A stretch of DNA of 10,491 nt from an uncultured Eubacteriales bacterium (GTDB taxonomy: Bacteria > Bacillota > Clostridia > Oscillospirales > QAKW01). The notes beneath the pieces were generated by a model. That model searched no databases. It saw only the letters and a program-made list of their open reading frames with translations, and was not told where the DNA came from. The position numbers were made by a program, and so were the translations under genes. This document shows, one piece after another, positions 1 through 5,202 of this stretch (the stretch's first letter is position 1; each line of letters begins with the position of its first letter). The stretch spans positions 1-10,491 of the forward strand of contig CABULU010000052.1 of the NCBI GenBank assembly GCA_902492505.1, given 5' to 3'.

Positions 1-272
1 TCGATTCCGTGGCGGTATTTCTTGGCGTTCTTGCCTTTCAGGTAGACCGCCATGCGAAGGACCACCGCACCGGCTATGCCGATCAGCAAGTCCGTGGGAT
101 GAAAACTGAGCCACGGGGAGGAAAGGGCTGCCGTGAAGCCGTCCCTGATAGAAAGCAGCTTGCCGGAGAGGTCAGCGCCGGGCGCAAGCCGAAAAGCCTG
201 TGCCAGCTTATCGAAGGGATACACGAACAGAAGATACGGGAGATTCAGCAAAAACAGTTTTTTCATGTTCAT
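1..272 (-). CDS. VirD4/TraG-type conjugative coupling protein, N-terminal part (runs off the left edge)
   Basis: This is the start of a type IV coupling protein, the membrane ATPase that delivers the relaxosome to the conjugation channel. Only about 90 residues are in the window. They show a short basic N-terminus (MNMKKLF), a first membrane segment at about residues 6-20, an external stretch containing RLAPGADLSGKLL, a second membrane segment at about 62-78 and a basic KGKNAKKYRHG tail leading to the cytoplasmic ATPase domain, which lies outside. This two-helix anchor with the LAPGADLSGK stretch is typical of coupling proteins in Tn1549-like elements. I chose the ATG at 272 because it overlaps the PcfB stop codon as ATGA and has GGAG upstream; a second ATG two codons on is possible. 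Overlap with pcfB implies translational coupling. The Walker motifs cannot be checked here. Confidence 0.85.
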   Translation of the reverse strand, partial: MNMKKLFLLNLPYLLFVYPFDKLAQAFRLAPGADLSGKLLSIRDGFTAALSSPWLSFHPTDLLIGIAGAVVLRMAVYLKGKNAKKYRHGI

Positions 273-760
273 CTCTGCACGCTCCGATCTTTGACCTTTA
301 CTTTCTCCCGGTCAATGGTGCGGTGTTCCGTTTTCTCCGCCGCCTGTTCCTTCGCCTGGGTTAGCCGCTCCCGGATGGAAGGCTTTTCCTCATGGCTCAT
401 TTTCCGGCTGGCAAACTCCTGAAATGCCGCTGTGATGGCATCCGCGTCCCGGCTTTTGAAAAAGACCAGGTAACGGGGCTGCTCTGCGGAGGTGTCTTTC
501 TTCAAGGCAAAATCCACATGGTATTTCTTCGCCACACGGGAGAAGGCCTTGATATTCTTGTCACTGATCTCGATATTGGCAAGACCGGCGTTCTGGCTGG
601 CAAGCTGTTTAAGGCTCTGCCTGCCGCGGTAGATTTTGGGCTTCTGGCTTTTCTGGATTTCCTCCAGGAACTTTTTGACGGCCTTTTCAAAGACTTGCTC
701 GCTTAGCTTGGCTCCGTCAACAATGAGCGTTACGGCGCCCCGCGTTACTTCCTCCTGCAT
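269..760 (-). CDS. pcfB: PcfB family conjugation protein (DUF3801)
   Basis: This 163-residue protein matches the PcfB/DUF3801 family, an accessory factor that in plasmid pCF10 works with the coupling protein PcfC at the cytoplasmic face of the transfer machine. The core at about residues 1-125 has the family look: MQEEVTRGAVTLIVDGAKLS at the start, then a VFEKAVKKFLEEIQ helix, the GRQSLKQLASQ segment, IEISDKNIKAFSRVAKKYHVDFALKKD, and RYLVFFKSRDADAITAAFQEF. The tail after about residue 125 is highly charged (RERLTQAKEQAAEKTEHRTIDREKVKVKD) and probably helical or disordered. The start ATG directly follows the TAA of the upstream replication gene, and the stop overlaps the coupling-protein ATG, so it sits in a tight operon. 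Gene order PcfB then coupling protein supports the call. No catalytic function is expected. Confidence 0.88.
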   Translation of the reverse strand: MQEEVTRGAVTLIVDGAKLSEQVFEKAVKKFLEEIQKSQKPKIYRGRQSLKQLASQNAGLANIEISDKNIKAFSRVAKKYHVDFALKKDTSAEQPRYLVFFKSRDADAITAAFQEFASRKMSHEEKPSIRERLTQAKEQAAEKTEHRTIDREKVKVKDRSVQR

Positions 761-1657
761 TTAGCCTCGCCCCCTTTGCCCGTCCCCGTACATATCATGC
801 TGCACCAGGGAAGAATAGTAGCTGTTGATGGTAGTCGGGGCGTTATACAGCGCCGCCAGAAGGTATTTCTTGATATTGCGGACATAGGTGGTGTTGTCCT
901 TCATGCAGTCCATAACATACTGAACATGGGAACTGTCCAGCTTCATAAACCGGGACTTTACCACCTCCGCCGGATAATCGTCTCCGGCAATGCGGATGAC
1001 TTTGCGGGCAGAACATACGGTATCCACGATCAGGTCAACGATCTCGTCAAGCTGCTCACGGTCGATATGGCTGTCCTGCACCAGATAGCTGTACTCGATG
1101 TTGTCCAAAATCACTTCACGATAACATTCTCTGGCTCCCATCCGATCCGTTCCCATCCTTGCCCCTGCGGGGGTAGGGGGATTTGATGGGATAGGATTTG
1201 ATATCTCCGTACTTGATAAATCAGTCTTTGTTTGATTAGTATTTAATTGTGCTGGGTTTTCCGTACACGGTTCCGCCGTATCCGGGATACCCATATCCGG
1301 GTTTTCCGTATATGGCTTTGCCGTACCCGGTAAAGGCGTACTTGGGCTTGACGGCGGTTCGCACTGAGGCATTTCGTAAATGACATACTCGGTATCCGTG
1401 ATCTTGCCTTTTTCATCCCGAAGCTGGGTGCGCCGGATATACCCGTGGTTTTCCAGCTCCTTCAATGCCGCACCGATGCTGTCCACACCTTCCCGGCAGA
1501 TCGCCGCAAGACCTCTGGTGGTGTAATTCCACTCGTCAGGGAGCGACAACATCATGGACAGCAGCCCTTTGGATTTCAGGGTCAGCGTCCGATCTTTCAA
1601 GTGATGGTTCGACATGACCGTATAATCACGGGTCTTTTCAATACGAAAAACAGCCAT
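761..1657 (-). CDS. Replication initiator protein A-like (RepA_N winged helix plus DUF6017-type C-terminus)
   Basis: A 298-residue DNA-binding protein of the kind found near the start of the transfer region in Tn1549-like elements, where it probably helps maintain the excised circular form. Residues 1-98 form a winged helix-turn-helix domain (FRIEKTRDYTVMSNHHL, then LTLKSKGLLSMMLSLPDEWNY, TTRGLAAICREGVDSIGAAL and LENHGYIRR). Residues 99-178 are a low-complexity linker rich in P, T, S and N with short near-repeats (KPYTENPD, EPCTENPA). Residues 179-285 carry the DUF6017-like domain (DNIEYSYLVQ, LDEIVDLIVDTVCS, NIKKYLLAALYNAP). The start at 1657 is supported by CCTCCT on the plus strand at 1665-1670, giving AGGAGG 7 bases before the ATG. 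It abuts pcfB. The domain assignment is from memory of the family; a role in element replication is inferred. Confidence 0.82.
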   Translation of the reverse strand: MAVFRIEKTRDYTVMSNHHLKDRTLTLKSKGLLSMMLSLPDEWNYTTRGLAAICREGVDSIGAALKELENHGYIRRTQLRDEKGKITDTEYVIYEMPQCEPPSSPSTPLPGTAKPYTENPDMGIPDTAEPCTENPAQLNTNQTKTDLSSTEISNPIPSNPPTPAGARMGTDRMGARECYREVILDNIEYSYLVQDSHIDREQLDEIVDLIVDTVCSARKVIRIAGDDYPAEVVKSRFMKLDSSHVQYVMDCMKDNTTYVRNIKKYLLAALYNAPTTINSYYSSLVQHDMYGDGQRGRG

Positions 1658-1827
1658 CTTCGCACCTCCTTTCTGTGAAAATAAAAAGTGTTGATTTTAA
1701 GCGGTTTATCTGTCTGTACGCCTTCATAGCCTCCCGCATGGGAAAACATCCACGCCCTGTTCAGAACGCAAGCCACAGAGGAAGAAACAGAAGATTTTCC
1801 GCTGATTTTGATACATTTTGGGGACGG

Positions 1828-2349
1828 CTACCTCTCACGGTCTTTATGGTCATAGTGGAGATCGCCGGAAAGCACCTTCGCATGGTTACGGATTTTGATG
1901 TGTCCCTTTTCCTGATTTTCCAAAGCCTTGCTGTATCCGGCGTCAGTCAGGAACAGGCGCATTTTCTCACCCTTCCAGCCAACAGGCGAGTCATGGGTAA
2001 GAACATCAAAGACGATCATGTGTCTGGTCGCCGGGTCGAAACGCTCCAAAGCCATAATGTCATGGCCGGATAACTTCTGCGCCCCGGATTGCTGTCTGGC
2101 CTCTGCCAGCATTTCCCCGATGGTGCGGGCTTTCTCCGGCAGACGGTATTCGGCCTGCACCTTGCGGATCAAATCCATGCACTCCTGATCCGACAGGGGG
2201 CGGAGCTTGTCCAGAAGGCCTTCCGCCGTTTCTTTCGTTGCCGGGTTCGGCGCATAGCGCCATGTCATGTAAATCTCATTCAGGGCAGCGTTCTGATTGG
2301 TACTTTCAATCTGAAACACCATCCTCATTTCTGCTTCTGTCAGTTTCAT
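1828..2349 (-). CDS. Conserved conjugative-element protein of unknown function
   Basis: I do not recognise a named domain in this 173-residue protein. The N-terminal half is helical and begins MKLTEAEMRMVFQIESTNQ, followed by YMTWRYAPNPATKETAEGLLDKLRPLSDQECMDLI. The C-terminal half contains SGHDIMALERFDPATRHMIVFDVL, DSPVGWKGEKMRLFLTDAGYSKA and a basic tail (GHIKIRNHAKVL). There is no signal peptide or membrane segment, so it should be cytoplasmic. Translation is well supported by AAGGAGG six bases before the ATG. It lies between the excisionase-like gene and the replication initiator, all on the minus strand, and a similar protein is common at this place in Tn1549-like elements, which suggests a role in early element control or replication. 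That role is only inferred from position. A gap of 170 bases with no convincing gene separates it from the next gene. Confidence 0.7.
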   Translation of the reverse strand: MKLTEAEMRMVFQIESTNQNAALNEIYMTWRYAPNPATKETAEGLLDKLRPLSDQECMDLIRKVQAEYRLPEKARTIGEMLAEARQQSGAQKLSGHDIMALERFDPATRHMIVFDVLTHDSPVGWKGEKMRLFLTDAGYSKALENQEKGHIKIRNHAKVLSGDLHYDHKDRER

Positions 2350-2373
2350 TGCCAGCCTCCTTCAAAATGGGTA

Positions 2374-2410
2374 TAAAAAAACGCCATAGGTTTTTTGAGC
2401 CTACGGCGTT
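2374..2410 (-). terminator. Rho-independent terminator between the HTH gene and the downstream element operon
   Basis: The plus strand reads AACGCCATAGG (2380-2390), a short loop, then CCTACGGCGTT (2400-2410): an 11-bp stem with one G-T wobble when transcribed leftward, followed on the minus strand by TTTTTTT. It sits 12 bases after the stop of the excisionase-like gene and just before the ribosome site of the next gene. It should stop or attenuate leftward transcription, separating control of the HTH gene from the replication and transfer genes. Confidence 0.85.
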
Positions 2411-2421
2411 TCTTGCGATAT

Positions 2422-2619
2422 TCACAATTCCAAACTTTCCAGCCACTCGTCAAAAGATTTCTTGGAGACGCGGATCGCATTTCCTATGCGGACGATCCTG
2501 AACTCCTCCTGCTTGACGAGCTGATATGCGGTTGTGCGGCCAATGTTGAGCATAGCCGCAATCTGTTCCACGGTATATGTGCGCGGTTCCGGCAGTGACT
2601 TTTTCTCTTTCTTGTCCAT
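2422..2619 (-). CDS. Small HTH DNA-binding protein, excisionase (Xis) family
   Basis: A 65-residue protein of the excisionase/MerR-like HTH_17 type. The domain fills residues 14-62: TYTVEQIAAMLNIGRTTAYQLVK is the helix-turn-helix and FRIVRIGNAIRVSKKSFDEWLESL is the wing and final helix. Such proteins bend DNA at the attachment site and bias a tyrosine recombinase towards excision; some act as transcription regulators instead. I chose the ATG at 2619, not the upstream ATG at 2631, because GGAGG lies inside the four extra codons and is correctly spaced (6 bases) only for the internal ATG. It is the first minus-strand gene from the element end, and its upstream region holds two TTGCTAA motifs. 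The integrase partner is not in the window, so its role as Xis is inferred from family and position. Confidence 0.82.
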   Translation of the reverse strand: MDKKEKKSLPEPRTYTVEQIAAMLNIGRTTAYQLVKQEEFRIVRIGNAIRVSKKSFDEWLESLEL

Positions 2620-2702
2620 AGTAACCTCCATGTATTTGCCTTGTCATTTTGACTAAGGGAGTGAAGAATGGCAGTAGCAATCGGCTTTGGCTGGGTGTCC
2701 TC

Positions 2703-2721
2703 TTGCTAAGAATTTGCTAAT
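2703..2721 (+). repeat. TTGCTAA motif pair inside an imperfect inverted repeat (element right end)
   Basis: Two direct copies, TTGCTAAG (2703-2710) and TTGCTAAT (2714-2721), are spaced 11 bases start to start, close to one helical turn. They are framed by TGGGTGTCCT on the left and AGGACCACCCA on the right, which are complementary apart from one extra base. The location, about 150 bases inside the tRNA scar and beside an excisionase-like gene, suits recombinase or Xis binding sites. That function is inferred. Confidence 0.55.
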
Positions 2722-2857
2722 AGGACCACCCAACGGACACATAAAACTGCGTCAGAATAGGTGTTTTGCATCATAAAGTTCGTTTACTACAAGTCATTCT
2801 GCGTAAGGGATGATATTGGAAGTTACATCCGAACCGTGTATCACATGGTAAGCCATA

Positions 2858-2901
2858 CTCCTAAGGGTTAGTTGTGAGTTCGATTCTCGCAGGGGGTGCC
2901 A
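2858..2901 (+). pseudogene. 3' part of a tRNA gene (anticodon loop to CCA), probable tRNA-Arg(CCT) fragment and element attachment site
   Basis: The sequence fits the 3' half of a tRNA base by base: anticodon loop CTCCTAA (2858-2864), stem strand GGGTT, variable bases AGTT, a T arm with GTGAG / loop TTCGATT / CTCGC (2874-2890), acceptor strand AGGGGGT, discriminator G and encoded CCA (2899-2901). The 5' half is missing: no ACCCCCT-like acceptor strand, D arm or AACCC lies upstream within tRNA distance. Tyrosine integrases often recombine in a tRNA anticodon loop or 3' end and leave such a fragment at the distal junction. The intact tRNA should then lie to the left, outside the window, in the same orientation. 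The loop CTCCTAA would read AGG (Arg), but with no 5' half the identity is tentative. Confidence 0.72.
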
Positions 2902-2909
2902 AAAGCACA

Positions 2910-2949
2910 GCCGAAAAGCCTAGTAAAATCGGGCTTTTCGGCTTTTTTT
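2910..2949 (+). terminator. tRNA-type rho-independent terminator (first copy of the 34-bp repeat)
   Basis: A perfect 11-bp stem, GCCGAAAAGCC (2910-2920) with GGCTTTTCGGC (2932-2942), is followed by seven T. It lies 8 bases after the CCA of the tRNA fragment, as expected for the original transcript end of the tRNA. Bases 2913-2946 recur exactly at 5147-5180. Confidence 0.88.
2913..2946 (+). repeat. 34-bp direct repeat, left copy
   Basis: These 34 bases (starting GAAAAGCCTAG, ending TTCGGCTTTT) are identical to 5147-5180 in the same orientation, with 2,234 bases between starts. They cover most of the terminator hairpin. A pair of exact direct repeats enclosing an AT-rich island suggests integration or recombination at this sequence. 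Confidence 0.9.
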
Positions 2950-2993
2950 ATTTTAGTTCAAAGACAATGAAACTGAAAAATGCAGAAAACCTC

Positions 2994-3100
2994 ATTAGCA
3001 AATCCTCCGTCAGCTAATGGAAATTAGGACTAATGTCGTCCGCCTTTCAGGTGGACTGCTTGCTAATAAAAATCGGCAGGGTTTTCGCAATTTTGCTAAT
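2994..3100 (+). repeat. TTGCTAAT motif cluster at the island's left end
   Basis: Copies: ATTAGCAA (reverse, 2994-3001), GCTAAT (partial, 3013-3018), TTGCTAAT (3060-3067) and TTGCTAAT (3093-3100). A small hairpin, GTCCGCCT-TTC-AGGTGGAC (3037-3055), sits between them. There is no intact gene here; the stretch 2,632-3,102 otherwise holds the tRNA scar and its terminator. Confidence 0.6.
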
Positions 3101-3102
3101 GA

Positions 3103-3267
3103 AAATACCCTCTCTGCTCCGATGAAGAATACAGGAGAGTGTTGCAATCACTTATCCGTTTGAAGAACAGCCTGATAGCACAAGGCAGATACACGGACGC
3201 AGTAGATGATATTATTTGCAAGGTGCTTTCAGCCAAGAAAAGAAAGTTCAAAATCAAATATATCTGA
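3103..3267 (+). pseudogene. 5'-truncated remnant of an unidentified mobile-element gene
   Basis: The frame is open for 54 codons after a stop at 3100-3102 and reads like real protein: CSDEEYRRVLQSLIRLKNSL, then IAQGRYTDAVDDIICKVLSA and the basic end KKRKFKIKYI before TGA. It has no in-frame ATG and no credible ribosome site; GTG and TTG codons near 3139-3144 follow an AGGAG made of Arg codons and are probably chance. The compact helical, basic C-terminus resembles small conserved proteins carried by Firmicutes conjugative elements, but I cannot name the family. The break coincides with the TTGCTAAT copy at 3093-3100, so the 5' part was probably lost in a rearrangement at that site. A hairpin terminator follows 9 bases after the stop, as expected for a true gene end. 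Confidence 0.5.
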
Positions 3268-3275
3268 ACACGAAT

Positions 3276-3307
3276 AAAGACCGCCTACACTTTTGTAAGC
3301 GGTCTTT
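3276..3307. terminator. Hairpin between converging genes, probable terminator
   Basis: AAAGACCGC (3276-3284) pairs perfectly with GCGGTCTTT (3299-3307), and TAC/GTA extends the stem inside. A-rich sequence precedes and T-rich sequence follows, so it could end both the plus-strand remnant and, 34 bases past its stop, the minus-strand antiporter. A TTGCTAAT copy (3306-3313) overlaps its right edge. Confidence 0.7.
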
Positions 3308-3313
3308 GCTAAT
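3306..3313 (+). repeat. Single TTGCTAAT motif
   Basis: This exact copy overlaps the end of the hairpin at 3276-3307 and lies just outside the antiporter stop. It is the innermost copy on the left side of the island. Confidence 0.5.
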
Positions 3314-3340
3314 TTAGAGTAAGTTCGACAAACTGAAAGT

Positions 3341-4522
3341 TTACTCTTGTTTTGATAATAGCTTTTTATACAAATTATCAACACATATTGCCCCAAAAGG
3401 TGCTGTTAATAAAATGGATATTACCGCAACCGCAAGTACAATCTCTCCACAAGGCAATCCCATCGCAAGCGGTACCGTTCCAAGTGCTGCCTGTACGGTT
3501 GCCTTGGGTGTATATGCAACTGCACAGAATAAACGCTCTTTTTTATTTAGCTTTGTTTTGACAAGCGATATTGCCACTCCCATCATCCTAAATACCAACG
3601 CCAAACTTACTAACAAAATCACTACAACACCTGCCTCTAATGCATACTTCAAATCAACTGCAATACCAACCAATACAAATAGGAATATTTCTGCTCCAAG
3701 CCAAAGTTTATTATATTTTACTGACAGACGCTTTGCCAACACATCATATTTTTGATTGATTATAACGCCCACGCTCATTATTGCCAACAGCCCTGAAACC
3801 GGCACAATACCTTCCAGCCTATTTTGCAATTCAAGCAGCAAAAATGAAACACTTAGAATGATAAGCACCTTTACGGAATCACGAATGTGAAATCTTCTGA
3901 AAAACCATACAAGAATAGTTCCTAAAACTCCGCCTAAAAGAACGCCAAGCAAAATAGATGTCGGTATTTGTATGAAGCTTATTGCAGATACTTCCCCTGT
4001 TGAAGCTAAAGTAGTAAGTGCGGTAAACACTACAATCACAAACACATCATCCACAGATGCTCCCGCTAAAATTAACTGTGGAATACTTTTGTCCGTACCA
4101 TATCCATCCTCTATCAGTTTTATCATTCTGGGAACAACAACCGCAGGAGATACCGCAGCTATGACACTTCCTATGATTGCTGCATCCAGAAAAGATACAC
4201 CTAATAATAACGGTGCGAAAATTATTGTTCCGATCATTTCAATACATGCCGGTACAAAACACATTAGAATTGCCGGACGACCCACCTTTTTCAAATCAGA
4301 AAAATTTAAAGACAAGCCAGCTCTTGTCAGAATAATAACTAATGCAATCTGTCTCAAATCTCCTGATATAGTAAGTATCGAGTCATCTACTAAATTCAAA
4401 CAATGTGAACTTAATACAATTCCCACTATAATCATTCCTAACAGGCTTGGTAATTTCATTTTTGAAAATATCCATCCCACCAGTAACCCGAACAACAAAA
4501 TAATAGCAATACTCGTTAACAT
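3341..4522 (-). CDS. CPA-type cation:proton antiporter (NHA/NhaP-like), fluoride-riboswitch controlled
   Basis: A 393-residue integral membrane protein, of normal length for a single-domain monovalent cation/proton antiporter, with about 12-13 hydrophobic segments along its whole length. Family marks are PSLLGMIIVGIVL (25-37), LVIILTRAGLSL (61-72), the discontinuous-helix motif SPAVVVPRM (125-133), GASVDDVFVIVVF (154-166) with the paired aspartates D158-D159 expected for cation and proton binding, and AYTPKATVQAALG (336-348) with K340. It lacks the C-terminal RCK/TrkA domain of Kef proteins. The GASVDD and TPKATVQAALG forms recall the NHA (SLC9B-like) branch. The start at 4522 has AAGGAGG six bases upstream. 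It is monocistronic, AT-rich compared with both flanks, and preceded by its own promoter and a fluoride riboswitch. That arrangement is known from other bacteria and implies a role in fluoride stress. Which ion it moves (Na+, K+ or other) cannot be read from sequence. Confidence 0.9.
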   Translation of the reverse strand: MLTSIAIILLFGLLVGWIFSKMKLPSLLGMIIVGIVLSSHCLNLVDDSILTISGDLRQIALVIILTRAGLSLNFSDLKKVGRPAILMCFVPACIEMIGTIIFAPLLLGVSFLDAAIIGSVIAAVSPAVVVPRMIKLIEDGYGTDKSIPQLILAGASVDDVFVIVVFTALTTLASTGEVSAISFIQIPTSILLGVLLGGVLGTILVWFFRRFHIRDSVKVLIILSVSFLLLELQNRLEGIVPVSGLLAIMSVGVIINQKYDVLAKRLSVKYNKLWLGAEIFLFVLVGIAVDLKYALEAGVVVILLVSLALVFRMMGVAISLVKTKLNKKERLFCAVAYTPKATVQAALGTVPLAMGLPCGEIVLAVAVISILLTAPFGAICVDNLYKKLLSKQE

Positions 4523-4548
4523 ATAATCCTCCTTATACCGCAGGAACT

Positions 4549-4593
4549 AAAAAAGCCGACAGTTTCTGCGTAGTTTTCGCAGAAGCCATCAGC
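4549..4593 (-). terminator. Riboswitch expression platform: intrinsic terminator overlapping the aptamer 3' strand
   Basis: On the minus strand a 16-base strand ending in TTCTGCG (plus 4578-4593) pairs with CGCAGAAACTGTCGGC (plus 4555-4570) around a 7-base loop, with wobbles and one mismatch, followed by TTTTTT (plus 4549-4554). The first terminator strand includes GCTGATGGCTTCT, which the folded aptamer also needs. Ligand binding should therefore prevent the terminator and switch the antiporter on. Confidence 0.85.
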
Positions 4594-4640
4594 ATAATTG
4601 CGGTTTAGGGGTTATTTCCCATGGGAGTGCCTCATTCCCA
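4578..4640 (-). promoter_or_regulatory. Fluoride riboswitch aptamer (crcB motif)
   Basis: Read on the minus strand, the leader starts GGGAATGAGGCACTCCC, continues to AACCGC, a small GCA-ATTA-TGC stem, and CTGATGGCTTCTGCG. This matches the conserved parts of the crcB-motif fluoride aptamer: the first stem GGGA/TCCC enclosing ATGAGGC, the AAC-GC segment, and the invariant CTGATGGC-CTCT-like end, in which GCTTC pairs back to GAGGC. Compared with the short Thermotoga aptamer there is an extra segment holding GGGAAATAACCC between the first stem and AACCGC, probably an accessory hairpin. The predicted transcription start is at the aptamer's first bases. Together with the terminator at 4549-4593 it forms a transcriptional ON switch for the antiporter. 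Confidence 0.88.
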
Positions 4641-4648
4641 ATGTTGAT

Positions 4649-4677
4649 ATTATAATACTTTTTCTTCTGATTTGCAA
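4649..4677 (-). promoter_or_regulatory. Sigma-A promoter of the riboswitch-antiporter transcript
   Basis: On the minus strand TTGCAA (plus 4672-4677) is followed after exactly 17 bases by a perfect TATAAT (plus 4649-4654). Transcription would start about 7 bases on, at or just before the first G of the fluoride aptamer, which supports both calls. Confidence 0.8.
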
Positions 4678-4744
4678 CAGAAACTTCAAATTTGTCTTTC
4701 TCTTAATTTCCTATTATACACCAAAATTATGAATATTTCTACCC

Positions 4745-4787
4745 GCCGTCTATTGACCTCGATTACGAGGGAAATAGGCGGCTTTTT
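4745..4787 (+). terminator. Strong orphan rho-independent terminator hairpin
   Basis: GCCGTCTATT (4745-4754) pairs with AATAGGCGGC (4773-4782) with one wobble; inside, CCTCG-ATTA-CGAGG forms a second stem, with GA facing GA between them (a likely tandem G-A internal loop). TTTTTG follows. No plus-strand gene precedes it, so it may be left from a lost gene or insulate the divergent antiporter promoter. Confidence 0.7.
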
Positions 4788-5002
4788 GTTTACAAAAAAT
4801 TTTTTCAAGAAATTTTGAAAAAACACCCCCAAAAACGCCCTCCCGGTTCAAACAAGTGAAGGAGTTAATTCCGAACCACGAAAATGGAAGCCTTTCATTT
4901 GTATTTTGTGTATTTTGAAAACTGAATACAGATATCTCTATGACTTATTTAAGTTAAATTTTATTTATACTAATATAAAAAGAACAAAAAATTCAACTGT
5001 GA

Positions 5003-5109
5003 ATTAGCACTCGTAACGAGTATCCTATTAACTTAATGATGTTCCCCAAAAATCTTTGCGTTTGCTAATACCTTGCTAAAACGAATGGAAAAACGGCATA
5101 ATATTAGCA
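5003..5109. repeat. TTGCTAAT motif cluster left of the second terminator copy
   Basis: Copies: ATTAGCA (reverse, 5003-5009), TTGCTAAT (5062-5069), TTGCTAAA (5073-5080) and ATTAGCA (reverse, 5103-5109). The pair at 5062 and 5073 is again spaced 11 bases, the same as the pair at 2703 and 2714. Confidence 0.6.
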
Positions 5110-5146
5110 GATTTCAAAAAAAGAAATGATTAACACTATAATTTCG

Positions 5147-5180
5147 GAAAAGCCTAGTAAAATCGGGCTTTTCGGCTTTT
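5147..5180 (+). repeat. 34-bp direct repeat, right copy (also a terminator-like hairpin)
   Basis: Identical to 2913-2946. The stem here is shorter (GAAAAGCC with GGCTTTTC, 8 bp) because the upstream bases are TTCG instead of AGCC, and the T tract is interrupted after four T. No tRNA sequence precedes it, so it looks like a duplicated fragment of the tRNA terminator and not a working tRNA transcript end. Confidence 0.88.
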
Positions 5181-5202
5181 ATTTTCTGTTGTGGTTGGCT
5201 GC

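Noticed and set aside
9..422. 137-codon plus-strand frame at the left edge
   Set aside because: It is opposite the coupling protein and PcfB genes, both of which have family motifs and overlapping stop/start codons.
2815..2901. A complete tRNA gene ending at 2901
   Set aside because: The T arm, acceptor 3' strand and CCA fit, but no matching 5' acceptor strand, D arm or anticodon stem 5' strand is present, so only the 3' part is real.
3972..4526. 184-codon plus-strand frame opposite the antiporter
   Set aside because: Antisense of a membrane protein gene; it ends over the riboswitch leader and lacks a ribosome site.
4884..4925. 14-codon ATG frame (MEAFHLYFVYFEN) as a leader peptide
   Set aside because: GGAG lies about 19 bases upstream, no resistance or biosynthetic gene follows, and no attenuator pairing was found.
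4913..4929. TTTTGAAAACTGAATAC resembles motifs in rRNA operon spacers
   Set aside because: No 16S, 23S or 5S sequence is near; a short AT-rich match can be chance.
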